Origin: Prototheca cutis
Taxonomy: Eukaryota; Chlorophyta; Trebouxiophyceae; Chlorellales; Chlorellaceae
Reading direction: 5' to 3'
Assembly: GCA_002897115.2 (NCBI GenBank)
Contig: BCIH01000019.1
Location: 1 to 64,000 of the forward strand
Length of the DNA stretch: 64,000 bases
Positions 33,253-45,139 of the stretch are shown here, in pieces. A program made the translations under genes and the position numbers. Position 1 is the stretch's first letter, and each line of letters starts with the position of its first letter. The notes under the pieces are model-generated. The model was given only the letters and a program-made list of their open reading frames with translations. It was not told the DNA's origin and made no database searches.

Positions 33253-36200
33253 TCACACCATCAAAGGCCGGGGCGGCTTCATGCGCACCGTCCTCACAAA
33301 CCCGGGCGGCAGCTGGATGTGCCGGATGGCCAGCAGCTGCGCCTCGGCTTCCTTCAGCGCCGTCAGGTCCAGAGGGGTCAGGAACACAAACTGACGGTGC
33401 TTGAACTCATGCGCAAACTCCAGTAAAAACATCAGCGCGTAGCTGTGAGGGTCAGAGAGGGAGGGAGGTCGGGGGCGCTGCAGACCATCAGCCTATGGGA
33501 CCACAAGCTCGACCCCTGTCGCCTGTCTTGCCAGCAAGCAACACACACGGACAGACGCATGCCTCCAAACACGCGAGAACCCCCCTCCACCAAACCCTCC
33601 CCTCCTCGGCATACCGTCGGTTCACGGCGTCCATGAACACGTCAAACTCGTCCATGCAGCAAAAGGGTGCCGACTGGCCCACATGCCCTGCAGCGATGAT
33701 GCGTTTTAGGAGTGCACCATGACTGACTGTGCCAGGACTCGGAAAACGACTGCTCAAACAACGACGCCAGCTTACCGAGGGCCATGACGAGGCAGACTGT
33801 GGCAATGGAGCGTTCGCCGCCCGACAGCGCCCCCAGGTCCTCGGTGGGCTCGCCGCCTTGGACGCCGACAGAGACGGCCAGCCGGCGCGCGGCATAGTCC
33901 ACCCGCACGCCACCGGCGTGCCCGCCGCGGCGCAAGTAATGAGCAAACCGACGACCTACTTGGTCGGCCACAGCTCGCTGGAGGTCAGCCATCTTGCGCC
34001 GCCGCGCGGTGGCAGCCGAGCGCAGCAGGTCGCACACCGTGGACAGACGCGCGTGGGCGGTTTTGGCGGCGAGCAGCCTCGCTTTCATCCTCGCCGTCTC
34101 GACCCGCAGTTCGCCCAGGCCCACGCCCGCCCGACGCTCCCGTGCCGCGATGCGCTCCGTCAGCCGCACGAGATCTTCTGCCAGTGTGCTGCTGCTCGGT
34201 AGTGTGCCGTCTTTGGTGGGCCCGGTATTGTTGGTGTCTGCACCACCACCACCGCCGGCAGTCCTTGCACCGCATCCATCGACAGCAGCAGCCGGCACAT
34301 CGCCATCGCCCTGGCGGCGAATGTCATGCCTCCTTTGTCGCTGGTGCTCGCGTGCAGCAAGCGCCTGCAGCGCAGCCTCGCCCTCGCACCGGCTGCACAC
34401 GTGGCGTGCTTTCGTCAAAAGCTCAGCCAGCGATGCTGAAAGAGACTCCGCCGCGCCCGCCGCCTTGGCGTCCTCAGCATGCACACGGTCCATCCGTCCT
34501 TGAAGCTCCGCCCTCTGTAGGGCCATGGATGGATGGATGGGCATACTGCCGATTTGGACATCTTTCTCTTTGGTTTGCTTGACACCCATTTATTTATTGT
34601 ATCTGTCCACCACCACCACCCAGTAAAGTCGATCAAGAAAGAACAAAACTGCAACTGCTCACCTCGGTGGCGCTGGCCTGGAGTTGCCGGCGCAGGGCGC
34701 TGACGGCCCTGCCCAGCTCCTCGAGCTCGGCCAGGCGGGCGGGCTGTAGGGCCCGCAGCTTGGCCAACTGGTCTAGCAGCCTCTCCACGCGGTCGTGCTT
34801 GGAAGCCTGCAGCATCTCGGCCGAAGACAGCTCTGATGAAGCTGCAATAATGCCCCGCTCCAACTCCTCCAGCTCTTGAGCTGTGCCAGTGATGTGCATG
34901 TGTGTGCCTTTTTTGTTGCGTGCCTTTCGTTGGAAGGGGTGACGGGAAGCATTGCCTCCACACATTCGCTGCCAGGTGCAATCGCCATACAATTAAACAA
35001 CCAGGTCCCCCCCTTCCCCCGGGGACACACACGCACGGCCGTCTCACCGATGGCGGCTTGGGAGGCGCCGGCGAGCTCGTCCTCGGCGCTGGCCAGCGCC
35101 GCCTCCGCCCCTGACAGCTCCCGGTCCCGTTGCATGACGTCAGCCCGTGCAGACTGCGGCACATTTCTTGTTGTCGTTGTTAGAAGGCGTTGACGGTTGT
35201 TGATAAAGCTTGTCCCAGCCAGTCATGCGTACACATATGCATACTCATGTTCAGGCATGCACGACCCGCCCGCTCGCATGCTTGCCTTGACGGCGTCGTT
35301 GGCAGCTTGGATCTGCGCCCGGGCCGACTCCGCGGCCGTCAGCGCCGCCTGCCGTGCCGCCCGCAGCTCCCCCAGCCGGTCCTTGGTGCGTGGGTGGTGG
35401 TTGGTTGGGGTCACTTGTGGTGATGGGAGCCTTGCCTCCATACGACGATCTGCAACCCCTTTCAAACCACAACACTCCCCCTCCCCGGGGAAAAAAAGCA
35501 TACATATGTATATACACACCTGTGCGTCTGCAACAGCTCGCTGGGCTTTGGCCTTTCCCGCAGCGGGATCCCGCGCCAACAGAGGCACCAGCCCCCGTCG
35601 AGGCGGGAGCACTACTTCGTTGGCGCCCTTGAGATAGGCCCGGTGGCCCTGGGCAGAGTACACCGCGACGACGGCGTGCCGGCGCATGAACCCCACATCG
35701 CGCATGTGTGCCACGGCTTGATCCCGGGTCCGCGCCAGGACCGTCTGCGCGGCGCGACCGACATCCAGCAGCGTGTTGCGGATGACGCAGCCCTCTGCGC
35801 CCTCAGGCAGCACCAGCACTGACTCCAGGCTCGGAACGCCCTCGGGCAGGCGCTCGCGCTCGGGCACACGGTGCGCCGGGAGGTCAAACCGCTGCACCAC
35901 CACCGCTGCGCCCCTCAAGCTGTGTCTTTGCATCAAGGCCTGGTGATTAGTAATGTTCATGTGGTAGGGGGTTGCTGTCGTGGACTTGTTTTTTCTTTGC
36001 AAAAAAATGCAACGGGAATGCTTTGACCATCCCCTGAACCCCCCCCAGCCAACCCGTCATTTCAATCTCACCCGCAGACGCCGCTCGTCGGAGTGACAGC
36101 TGACAATAAAGCTGCCCAGCCGTGCTCCCAGGCATGCCTGTGGAAGGTTTTTTTGTTTGTTGTGAATGGTGGGGGCTGCCATTCCATCCACAAATCGGCA

Positions 36201-39200
36201 AATGGACCTCGCCCCTCCATCCATAAGCAGCACATACCTGGACGGCGGTGCCCCAGGTGTCGTCCTTGAGCGTGAGGCAAGCCCCCAGTGGGCCGATCGG
36301 TGGGTGCTGAAACCCCCGGTCGGCAAGCGCTGCCCGGCGCACCGCTGCAGCAGCAGGCCCTCCAAACCGGTCGGCAACGTCGCCGCCCTGCCCCGCACGT
36401 CCTAGGAGCGACAGCTGTCCCTGCGCCTCGGCCAGCGCACGCTCGCCCGCCACCGCTGCACGCTGCGCGGCCCACTCTGCCTCCTGCGCTGCATCTGCGG
36501 AAACCTCGCACTCGGTGCGGGCGGTGCTTGCGCGGGCCAGTACCCCGCGGGCCGTCTCGGCCGTTTCTCGTGCCGTGGCGAGCGCTGCGCGCCGCGTGTC
36601 CACCTCTGCCTGTGGATCGATCGTGGGATTGTCCGGTGATTTTGAATTTGTTGGGCGCATGAAGATTCCTTTTTGGGGGGGGGGGGATGGCTGTTCATGG
36701 TGGTGCTGCAGCCAGTCGTGGAGGGGCTGAGTAAGAGAGGGTGGGTGGTCCACTGCCCCACTTCCACCCGCGGAACCCACCCAACCCTAACAACCCCCCC
36801 AAGCTACAATCCGCACACACCTGCAGAGCACTGCTGCCATTGGCGATGCCAACAGAGGCCGCTGCCTCGTGCAGGTTGTCCCGCCGGCTCTCCAGCCGTG
36901 TCTGCGCCTTTCGCCTGCCCTCCGTCTGACGTCGCAGCCGCGACAGCTGCATGGCAGTCATATTTTGTTTGGAAGAGGGGTTAGTACAGCAGTAGGCAGA
37001 GGTGACAGGAGACTGCGTCGCATGAAGCTGCAACTGCCTGTTGTATACTTCAGTCATGTGTCATCGTCGGCGTATGCTGTCGCCTTGGCCCAGCACTTCA
37101 GGATACCCTCCCGCATCCCATCGAACTTGCTGTGCCCACCGCCCACACCCCACGGACCTCCTGTTTCTCAGATGTGATCTCCTCTTCAAGCTGCTGGACC
37201 TTGATGGCATCGAGCCGAGTGTCCCCTGACACCAAGTTCACGCGCTCCTCCTGCAGTGTGTGTGCGTTGGAAGGGGGGGGGGGGGGATAGGGTTGGTGAC
37301 ATGTGCAGCAAGTGCATAGATAATGCACTTGCTGCCGCCAAGCACTGGTACTCAAAGTCTCTCTGACAGACAGCTCAGGGAAACCCAGCTACTCTCTCTC
37401 AATGATCAACCCCCCCTTTTGCGTTCTCACCTTTTCAGCCAGCTGGCTCTGCAATTGTTCAGACTTGGCGTTGATGGTCGCCATTTCTGAAGCAAGCTGC
37501 CGGGATTCGTTTTCCCGCTGCTGCTGCTGCCGCTCCAGTTCCTGTGATTCAGTGGACGGAGGCAGATGCTGCTGGGTTTCTATTTGATGGGGCCATCATA
37601 TGCATGTATACTTCCATCAACCCCAGAAACCCAAACAACCGATAATGCAGCACCTTCAGGTCAACTTCCGTCTCCTGCACCGCGCGCCAGATGGCGGCGC
37701 GGGCCAGCTGGACGTGCTCGGCCCGCCACTCTTCCACGTCCCGCAACTCCTCCAGCAGCTCCTCCTTTGCCCGCAGCGACGTCTCCATGGTCTGTGATTT
37801 GGGGTTTTTTTTGTTTTGGAGGGGTTTTTTTCGGGGGATGTTCACAGATCTTAGGCATGGTGTAGCGAGGTGGATGCCTGTCTCCTTCGGTCCCAAACAA
37901 AACATCCTCCCCCACCCCCCTTTAAACAACAATAACAAGCACACGCACCTCTAGGCGCTGGGCGTCTGCCTTGCGGGCGTCCTTCATCGCCAGCACATGG
38001 GCAGTGGCCTGCCGCAGGTTGGCTGCAATGTCCTTGAAATGCATGGCCTCTTCAAACAGCGCAAATTTCTTCTCCTCGTTCGACTGCCCAACAAAACTCC
38101 GAGCCATGTCCTGGGTCAGCACCACCACAGGGTTGGCGGCATTAATGAAAAAGTGATCCATCAGCTTTGTCACCTCGCCCGTCCCAGACAGCGCCTGCAT
38201 AGTTGTGGCGGGGATGACGCAGGGTGAGGTGGGGCGAGATGGGGATGAGGCGGGGTGAGGTGGGTGGCTGGGCTGGAGTGGGACAGCTTTACTGTTCCGT
38301 GAATGTTGATGATACCTCAGAACAGGCGTCCACGTCTGCAACAGGCCCGGTGCACCACCAGCATGCTCTCCCCCAACAGAGAGCATTCACACACAAACAA
38401 TCACACCCACCCACCTCTTTCCCCTCGGCATCCCGGATCTTAAAAGTGTTGCCTGACCCCGTGGTGATGCGGCGCTCCACGGTGATCGCTGGGCCCAATA
38501 ACTCAGGCAAGTACGCGTCGGGGCCCTGGTTCCACAGCGTCACGCTAACCAGCGCAAAAGCCGCGCCATGCTTGACAAAGTCACGTGCCCGAGTGAACCT
38601 TTGTCGGGTGTTGGAAAAAGGTGGACAGGTGGGGGGGGGGGGGGGGGGTGGTCACGCGGCACATACCATCTTGCCATGTTGTTGCCAGCATGGGGGTGTC
38701 CACCCCGCATCAATGGGAACAACTTCACAAACCAACATCAAGCTAGACCAACACACCTGCCCGTGCCCTTGGCCTGGACTCCCAGGCAGCACTGCAGGGC
38801 CGTGAGCGCGGCGCTCTTGCCGCTGCCGTTGGCGCCCGAGATGAAGGTGATGTGCGGTCCAAACTCCATGGTCAGGTGGTCGTGACACATAAAGTTCACT
38901 GCTGAGATGCGGGAAATCTGGCCGGCTAGACCCGTGGAATCCGAGGGCGATCCTGACGGGGGTGCCGGGGTCACAGCGGGGCTGATGGCCACATTGTTGC
39001 TCTCTGCTGCCGTTGCTGCTGCGGAGCAGGAGGGCCGATGCATCAGCGCTGCCCCACGCCGCCCACGGCCAGACAGACTGTTGTGGCCATTCTCGTCGAT
39101 GGAAGACCCGGCCAGCCGCGACCGTTTGGCAGGGCCGCCTGTCGCCGGCGCAGCGCCGTCTCCGCAGCGCTTGGCCCCTGGCGTTGGACCAGGCGTGCAT

Positions 39201-39277
39201 GCCCCACCATTTGACTCGACCCGCGGTGACCGCACCACCTGGAGCATGCTGTTTGCGGCCTGCAGCGGCGCCGGCAT
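33253..39277 (-). CDS. SMC6: Structural maintenance of chromosomes protein 6 (SMC6)
   Basis: ATPase of the SMC5/6 complex for DNA repair and chromosome segregation in the nucleus. Sixteen exons: 38757-39277, 38415-38598, 37949-38194, 37654-37791, 37431-37541, 37158-37250, 36821-36946, 36238-36609, 36072-36137, 35520-35939, 35286-35381, 35048-35153, 34663-34880, 33776-34514, 33615-33687, 33253-33442; 1233 codons (1232 aa). Walker A is SGANGSGKSAALTAL after the SMC6-typical NFMCHDHL. The PIGPLGACLTLKD segment begins the hinge. The ABC signature is LSGGERSIATVCL and Walker B is PFCCMDEFDVFMDAVNRR, both SMC6-specific. Coiled-coil arms fill the middle exons. The first 120 residues are a low-complexity Ser/Pro/Ala tail. 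First ATG in frame is 39277. One intron (after 35286) has a GC donor; ten consecutive introns are phase 0. Confidence 0.94.
38630..38650 (+). repeat. Poly-G tract in SMC6 intron 1
   Basis: About 18 consecutive G on the plus strand (C on the coding strand), upstream of the exon 2 acceptor. Confidence 0.9.
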
Positions 39278-40087
39278 GCGGACTTGGGGTGGCGCTGCTG
39301 GCACCGGGACTTGGAGTTGGCGATGAGATCAACTGCCGACGCAGCAGGAATGCATTGCCTGAGGATCAGGAAACGAGCGTGCACACTCTCTCCCTACCGA
39401 TCCCCATGCCCCTCCCACGGGCTGCATTTTATCTCCTCCTCACCTGGGCTGCAAGAGTCGGAGAGCTGCCGGATGCCCTCACCAGCAGAGAGCTCACCCG
39501 GCCTTCCGGCGACTCGTGCCCAGGCCTGGCTCGAGAGGCACCTCCGATTTCATTAATGAATTAATCCCATGCATGCAGTGCCCTGCACGTCATGGGCTGG
39601 AAGAGGGCTGCACCTCGCTTTGAACGCCGCAGTGCTACAGCTGCCAGATCACTTCATGGTCGGGCTCCGGGCCGGGTCGCGCGTCTCATCTTCTTCGTGT
39701 GTGGATACTCGTTAATGCATATGGCAAATAAAGATTGCTCTGTAAGGGACCAGTCCTACCTGCACTCGCCAGCATGCCCCGAGATGGCCGACAGAGGTGT
39801 TCAAAGCAGCGAGGTCGAACACTTGGCAAAAGGGGGGCCAACTCCCGGCGGACTGCACCGGGATGGGAGCCAGGTGTTCAGCTCACCAAAGGAAACTGAG
39901 CTAACTACTGCAATCCCAGATTTGTGATCATGATTTACTGTGCAATAGAATAGGGGCGAAGGCTTGATAGCTGACGCGAGGGCAGACGGGCTTGTTGGCA
40001 CCGGCGTGTCGTGCTCCTCCCCCCACCCGGCAGTCTCGCCTCCCACTTTGGGGGTGGGCCTGGCCNCCCCCGCGATCCANCCCCGCC
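39278..40087. other. Divergent promoter region, SMC6 / STE20-like kinase
   Basis: 810 bp shared upstream sequence, with two ambiguous bases near 40066 and 40080. No gene seen. Confidence 0.45.
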
Positions 40088-41505
40088 ATGGAGTCGAGAA
40101 TGTATTCCGCACCCGGGGAGCGATACCAGCTGCTGTCAAAGATCGGGCAGGGATCCTTCGGCACCGTATGGAAGGGGTGAGCCAGCCAGCTTTGGTCCCC
40201 TTGTGGTCGTGCTGGGGTGGTGTGATCTCTTGATTGCCAGAGCCTGGGAAGACGGAGTCGGAGGCCAAGGCCAATGAGTGCACATGTTTTCCAATGGCAT
40301 TCTGCCCCACTGCATCTCAGGCAGAGTGTTCGCTGCATTGCCCGGACACGTTCACCCCCCTGTGGCTAGCCCTGGCACACTGCAGGCTGGATCTGGTCGA
40401 GGGTCGGGATGTGGCGGTCAAGGTCATCGACCTTGAAGACCTGTAAGCATCAGGGAGTGCGGCGGTGTTGCGATGAGTTGAACCACCCTTGGCCCTGAGC
40501 TTCCAACCTCCCCTTGCCCACCTTCTGCACAGGGATGAGGACATTGCGAGCATCCAGGAGGAGATTGCGACGCTGCGTGGCTGCCGGCACCCCAACATCA
40601 CGCAGTACTACGGCTCAGTCATCGTCCCCACCAGTTCGCGGCTGCTGATCGTCATGGAACTCATGTCGCTGTCGGTTGCAGATCTGCTGACCCCCGTGCC
40701 GCCTGGCCCGGGGTCGGCCGAGAGCAGCCCCGCTGGCGGCACCGCCGCCACCCCGCCTCTGTCTGAGCCCGTCATCGCGCACATCCTGCGCTGTGTGCTG
40801 CGTGCGCTGTCGTACCTGCACGCCGCGGGGCGGATGCACCGCGACGTCAAGGCCGCTAACATCCTCTTGTCTGCCGCCGGCGGGGTCAAGGTTTCGGACT
40901 TTGGCGTCTCGGCGCAGCTGTCGGGCACGGTGGGGTACAAGCGCCGGACGTTTGTGGGTAGCCCGCTGTGGATGGCCCCAGAAGTCATCGAGCAGGCCCC
41001 AGACGCGCAGCGGGGCCCGGGCGGGGACGCCCAGCGCGGCGATGGCTACGACACCTCTGCTGACATCTGGTCCCTGGGCATCACTGCCATTGAGGTTCGT
41101 GGGTGAATGTTGGGGGGGGGGGGGGTTATCTTTTTGTCCTGTATTGTAGTGTACTGTTCTGCATGAGGCTGGAAAAAGAGAAGGGAAGAGGGCTTTGACG
41201 CTTGAGTCCCTGCCGCCACCCGCCAGGCCACTCCGCCACCACACACCCACACTCATGGCCCCTTCCCAAAAACCCTTTATGTCGCAGATGGCCAAGGGCG
41301 ACCCGCCGAGAAGTGAGGTTTCTTCCCTTCGCCTGCTCTTCATGATCGTCCGGGACGAGCCCCCCGCGCTGGAGGGCCCATTTTCCACCGAGTTCAAAGA
41401 CTTTGTCTGGCAGTGCCTCCGCAAGGTTGGTGGAAGGTTGTTTGGGGGTAGGGAATCCAAAGTCTATAGTAATGGATGCGGGCATTGTCGCGACAAGCAA
41501 GCAAG

Positions 41506-41544
<39 letters not shown>

Positions 41545-42797
41545 CAACGTCAACGTCAACGTCAATGTCAACATCCTTGCAGGACCCGAACCAGCGGCCG
41601 ACGCCACAGGAACTGCTGGAGCACCCCTTTGTCTCCAGCGCAGACAGCTGTCCCGAGCTGGCCGGGATCGTGGCCATGCATGCGGCACGCGCAGCGCTGC
41701 GTGCGGCGGCCGCCTCCCCGGGCCGCCTACCGGCCGTGACCTCGCCTGACCCCCCCCGCTCGGCGCAGAGCCCCGAGAGCGAGCCCTCGCTGGGGATCCT
41801 GGGGCCGGCGATGCCACAGGGGTCCTGGGACTTTAGTTCCGCAGCGAATGCAGGTGCGGGCCGTGGCCTGGCGGCGACCCAGCTTGGCGTCGCAGGAGTG
41901 GCCAGGACCGGTGCCGTGGGGCTTGTCGCCGCAGGAGCCGCCACCGCCGCTGCAGCACCACCTCCGGCGTCCCCCGGGCCCCGTGCAGCGTGGAGTCCTC
42001 CACCAGCATCCACACCACGGCATGATAATCCCGTCGACCGCGCGTCCACGGCCAGTCCCCCTGCCGCATATTTCAGTCCGGAGGTGACGCCCCGCGACGA
42101 GATGGCTGGGCTACTGATGCCAGAGGCAAGCGGCGCCGGCAATGCTGATAACAACAGCCCCGGGTTTTCCAGGGCGTTGCTGGGAGGGGCGCTGCCCCTG
42201 GTGGGANCCCCCGCCGCACTTGCCGGTGCGGAGACGTCGTCGCACTCTGGAGGCGGACGTCAGCAAGGTGTGGGACTGGGGATGCCACAGGGTGGCGGTC
42301 TCTCCAGGGGCGGAACACGGTCCGGCACAGAAGAGGCCACTGGAGGAGGAGTCCATCCGGGGTCAGCCACTGGAGGAGTCCAACCGGGGTCTACCACTGG
42401 CACTGCCTGGGCAACCGCANGCCCAGATCAAGGCCAACAAATGGATATGGGAATGGGACTATCGCCCATGGACCGACTGCAAGCAGCCAATACGAGCACA
42501 GGACCTTCGCCTGCAAACCGGCGACCAGATGCGGCCTCAGGCCCCTCTGCAGCCGCGGCAGCGGTCGCCGCGCTTTCTGGCGCCGAGGCCGGGGCCTCCG
42601 GGTCCACTCTGTCGGCGCTTGGCGAGGCGCTGGCCCAACGGTTTGGCGGACGCGACGCCGAGCGACGGGGTGCTGCCGCTTTTGCAATGGCCGACACGCC
42701 GGGGGGCCCACTGGGGGGCTTCCTGCTCGCCAGCTGGCGCGAGAGCGTCGCACGAGAGCGCATGGCCAACCACCAGCAGCGGTACGCCCAGGCTTAG
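40088..42797 (+). CDS. STE20/GCK-family serine/threonine kinase (MST/Hippo-like)
   Basis: Protein kinase of the germinal-centre group. Exons 40088-40176, 40386-40442, 40533-41094, 41288-41425 and 41583-42797 give 687 codons (686 aa). Catalytic domain residues 13-290: P-loop IGQGSFGTVWKG split by intron 1, VAIK-type lysine in DVAVKVIDLED, HRDVKAANIL, DFGVSAQL, and the STE20 signature GSPLWMAPEVI. Two insertions are unusual: about 25 Pro/Gly/Ser residues after the hinge (LTPVPPGPGSAES) and about 15 residues after the APE motif (QRGPGGDAQRGDG). The C-terminal 370 residues are Gly/Ser/Ala/Pro-rich and disordered, ending in a short helix (SVARERMANHQQRYAQA) rather than a clear SARAH coiled coil. 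Ambiguous bases at 42207 and 42420. Confidence 0.9.
41507..41572 (+). repeat. (AC)n microsatellite and AACGTC minirepeat in kinase intron 4
   Basis: About 18 AC units (41507-41542) followed by four near-identical hexamers of type caacgt (to 41572), ending 10 bp before the exon 5 acceptor. Confidence 0.9.
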
Positions 42798-43584
42798 CAT
42801 TGGCAGCTGCCCTGGCCCAGAAAGACTGTCCCTCAAATGAGGAGTCTCAATTTAGTGGCAACTACCCACTGCTACGGCCATCCCCATTCCGTGATGCAAC
42901 AAGGGTCTGCCCGAGTGGGTCTGCCTCCCCAACCGACCGCACACCCGTGCCTGTCTCTCGCCCAGCACTCTCTACCCAGCCCGCTTTGGGGGAGGGACAG
43001 CATGTCACACAAGAAACAGGGCAAAGAAGAAAGGGTCTGCTCAACGGCATCAAGCCGCCTGTGGTCCGAGAAAATTTACGAGAGCAGGGGGACCTGCCAG
43101 CAGCCAGACAGGGCGTGGGGGCAAGGCCGTGCGCGCCAGCTCAGCCCGGTTCAGTCGCCCCTGGTACATACGAGGGATTTGGTCAGTGCGGGTACATCCG
43201 GGGTCAAATAAATCAGGAGCGCCATGGAGGCCCCAAGCAACAAGCACAGGTCCCTCTGTTGAGGAAGCAAAGGGAAGGAAAGGGGATTGAAGGTACCTGC
43301 AGAGCGGACTGCTCTCGAGCGGGCAAGCTGGGGGCAACCCCACCTCGCACGGCCAAGTGCACGCTGACAAGAAGAGGTGGTTCGACGGTGCCCATTTCAG
43401 CGAGAACCGAGAACAAGAGGACGGGCAGTGCCAAGGACCTCAGCATGAAGACGACGGAAATCTGCAGAGGACATCCGAATAGGCCGTCTGTCCCGCTCAT
43501 CCCCCATTCAGGGCCATGACAAGCGTCCACTCCATTCCATTCCCGCGTGGCACATCTTTACTCGCGACTCGTAACACTCCCACA
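42798..43584. other. Convergent intergenic region
   Basis: 3' flanks of the kinase and bZIP genes. A 239-codon plus-strand frame (42800-43519) has no family pattern and begins right at the kinase stop; treated as noncoding. Confidence 0.5.
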
Positions 43585-45139
43585 CTACGGGGCGCGGGTC
43601 GTGGCCGGAGTCGGGGGCTGCGCGGAAATGGCGCGTGCCGATCCCGGGCCACTCCCGTTCTCGCCGCCGTTGCCGAGCGGGGGCACAGTAAACACCAGCG
43701 GCTTGGGTGGCGGCACCAGCAGGCCCGGCACCGTGGCCAGCGTTGTCCCAGGCGCCGGGCCGGCGTTGTTAGCAGTAGGAGCGGTGCCTCCCACTGTAGC
43801 TGTTGTCGCTGCAACTTGCTGCTGTTGCGAAGAGGACGCGGCGGCCGCCGCCGCGGCCGCGGCGGCGACGGCAGTGCGCTGCGCGGGCAAGCCCTCGTTC
43901 ACTGCCGACTCGACCCACAGCTTAACGTCACCGCTGTCGCCGCGGCCTGCACGTTTCATCACCGCGCGGTGGTGGACTCGCTTCTGGTCGTCGGAAAGTT
44001 CCTGGACCCAGGCCTGGAGGTAAGCGACCGTCACCCGGGGGTTTAAGCCAGGGACGCCCTCCAGGGCGCCCTCCAGCTCGTCGTACATCGTCGCCAGGCA
44101 CGGCTGGGGCTGGGCAAAGACGGCACCGGCGGGCGGCGGGAGGGCACTGGGCCCTGCAGCTGCCGCAGCAGCCAGCGCCGCGGCCGCCGCGGCCGTTGGA
44201 GTGCTGGCGGGGGTAAGGGGCCCTGCCGCCACCTGTGCGCCGGGGACCGCCCCCACTCCCGCATCCATGCTCCCCCCACCGCCGGGAAGTCCTTTGACCC
44301 CGNCGGCACCCGATGTCACGGGCGCGCCCAACCCCCCGCCGACGCCGACCCCGCCCAGGGGCAGGGGCGTGTACCGGATGCCGTGCTCCGCCAGCAGCTG
44401 GCGCAGCCGCGCGTTCTCGAGCTCCATGGCCACCATCTTCTCTTTTTGACGCAGCCGGAACCGCTGCTGTGCGCGCCGGTTCTTCTCCTTGGTCGCGTGC
44501 ATGCGGTCCGTCGGGCCCGCGGGCAGAGCGTGCGTGGGAGAGTCGTCGCCCTGCGAATCCGATCCGCTCGTGATCGTCCGCGATGCAACCGCCAGCGGCG
44601 GCGGTGGCGCCAGTACCCGACCCGTCAACAGCTGCGCCGCGTGCAGCCGGCCTATGATTTTTATGTGGGTGGGTGCATGTTTTGAGGGGGCGTGATCAGG
44701 ATATGCCTATCCATTGCATCCCATGGAAAATGGGGGAGCTCAATTGAAATTTCCAGGAAAAAAAGGACAGCATGTTGTTGTTTGTCAGGCACGGTAACAG
44801 CAGCACGAAATGGCCTGCACCCTTCTCCCAGCAACACCCCCAGCTGTTCTCTGGAGGCCAGCTGCCCAAATTCGCAGTCTCCCCAGCCTCCCAGGAGCCG
44901 TCACAGCGGGCAAATGAGGGCATGCTACTCATATGCTCCAAAATTTGCGTCACAGTGCCCCACGTACCAGGGCTGTGCTGCTCGTCAAGTCCCGCACCGT
45001 CGTCCTGGCGCGCCCGCTTGCTGCCGGAGCCGTGGCCTGGCAACAGCTCGGCCGTCATCTGGTCGAGCGCGCTCACGCCCGACGAGGCATTCACTGCCTG
45101 CAACAACTGCGTCATGGGTGCCAAATTCACCGCGCCCAT
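43585..45139 (-). CDS. bZIP transcription factor
   Basis: Exons 44968-45139 and 43585-44651 give 413 codons (412 aa). The basic region is KEKNRRAQQRFRLRQKEKM, close to the N-x7-R rule (N...QQRFRLR), followed by a short zipper (VAMELENARLRQLLAEHG) of about three heptads. This basic sequence is typical of algal/fungal AP-1/Pap-like bZIPs. The rest is low complexity: poly-Ala (TAAAAAALAAAAAAG and AVAAAAAAAAAASSS), Gln and Gly/Pro stretches. A conserved-looking block YLQAWVQELSDDQKRVHHRAVM lies near residue 260. Splice phase 1, gt at 44967 and ag at 44652. It shares a divergent upstream region with the Rtt106-like gene. One ambiguous base at 44303. Confidence 0.88.

Noticed and set aside
41126..42154. 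342-codon minus-strand frame over the kinase tail
   Set aside because: Passes through the (AC)n microsatellite as Val/Cys repeats and lies opposite confirmed kinase exons.
42800..43519. 239-codon plus-strand frame directly after the kinase stop
   Set aside because: No recognisable domain, no splice partners, and it starts within the kinase 3' flank.
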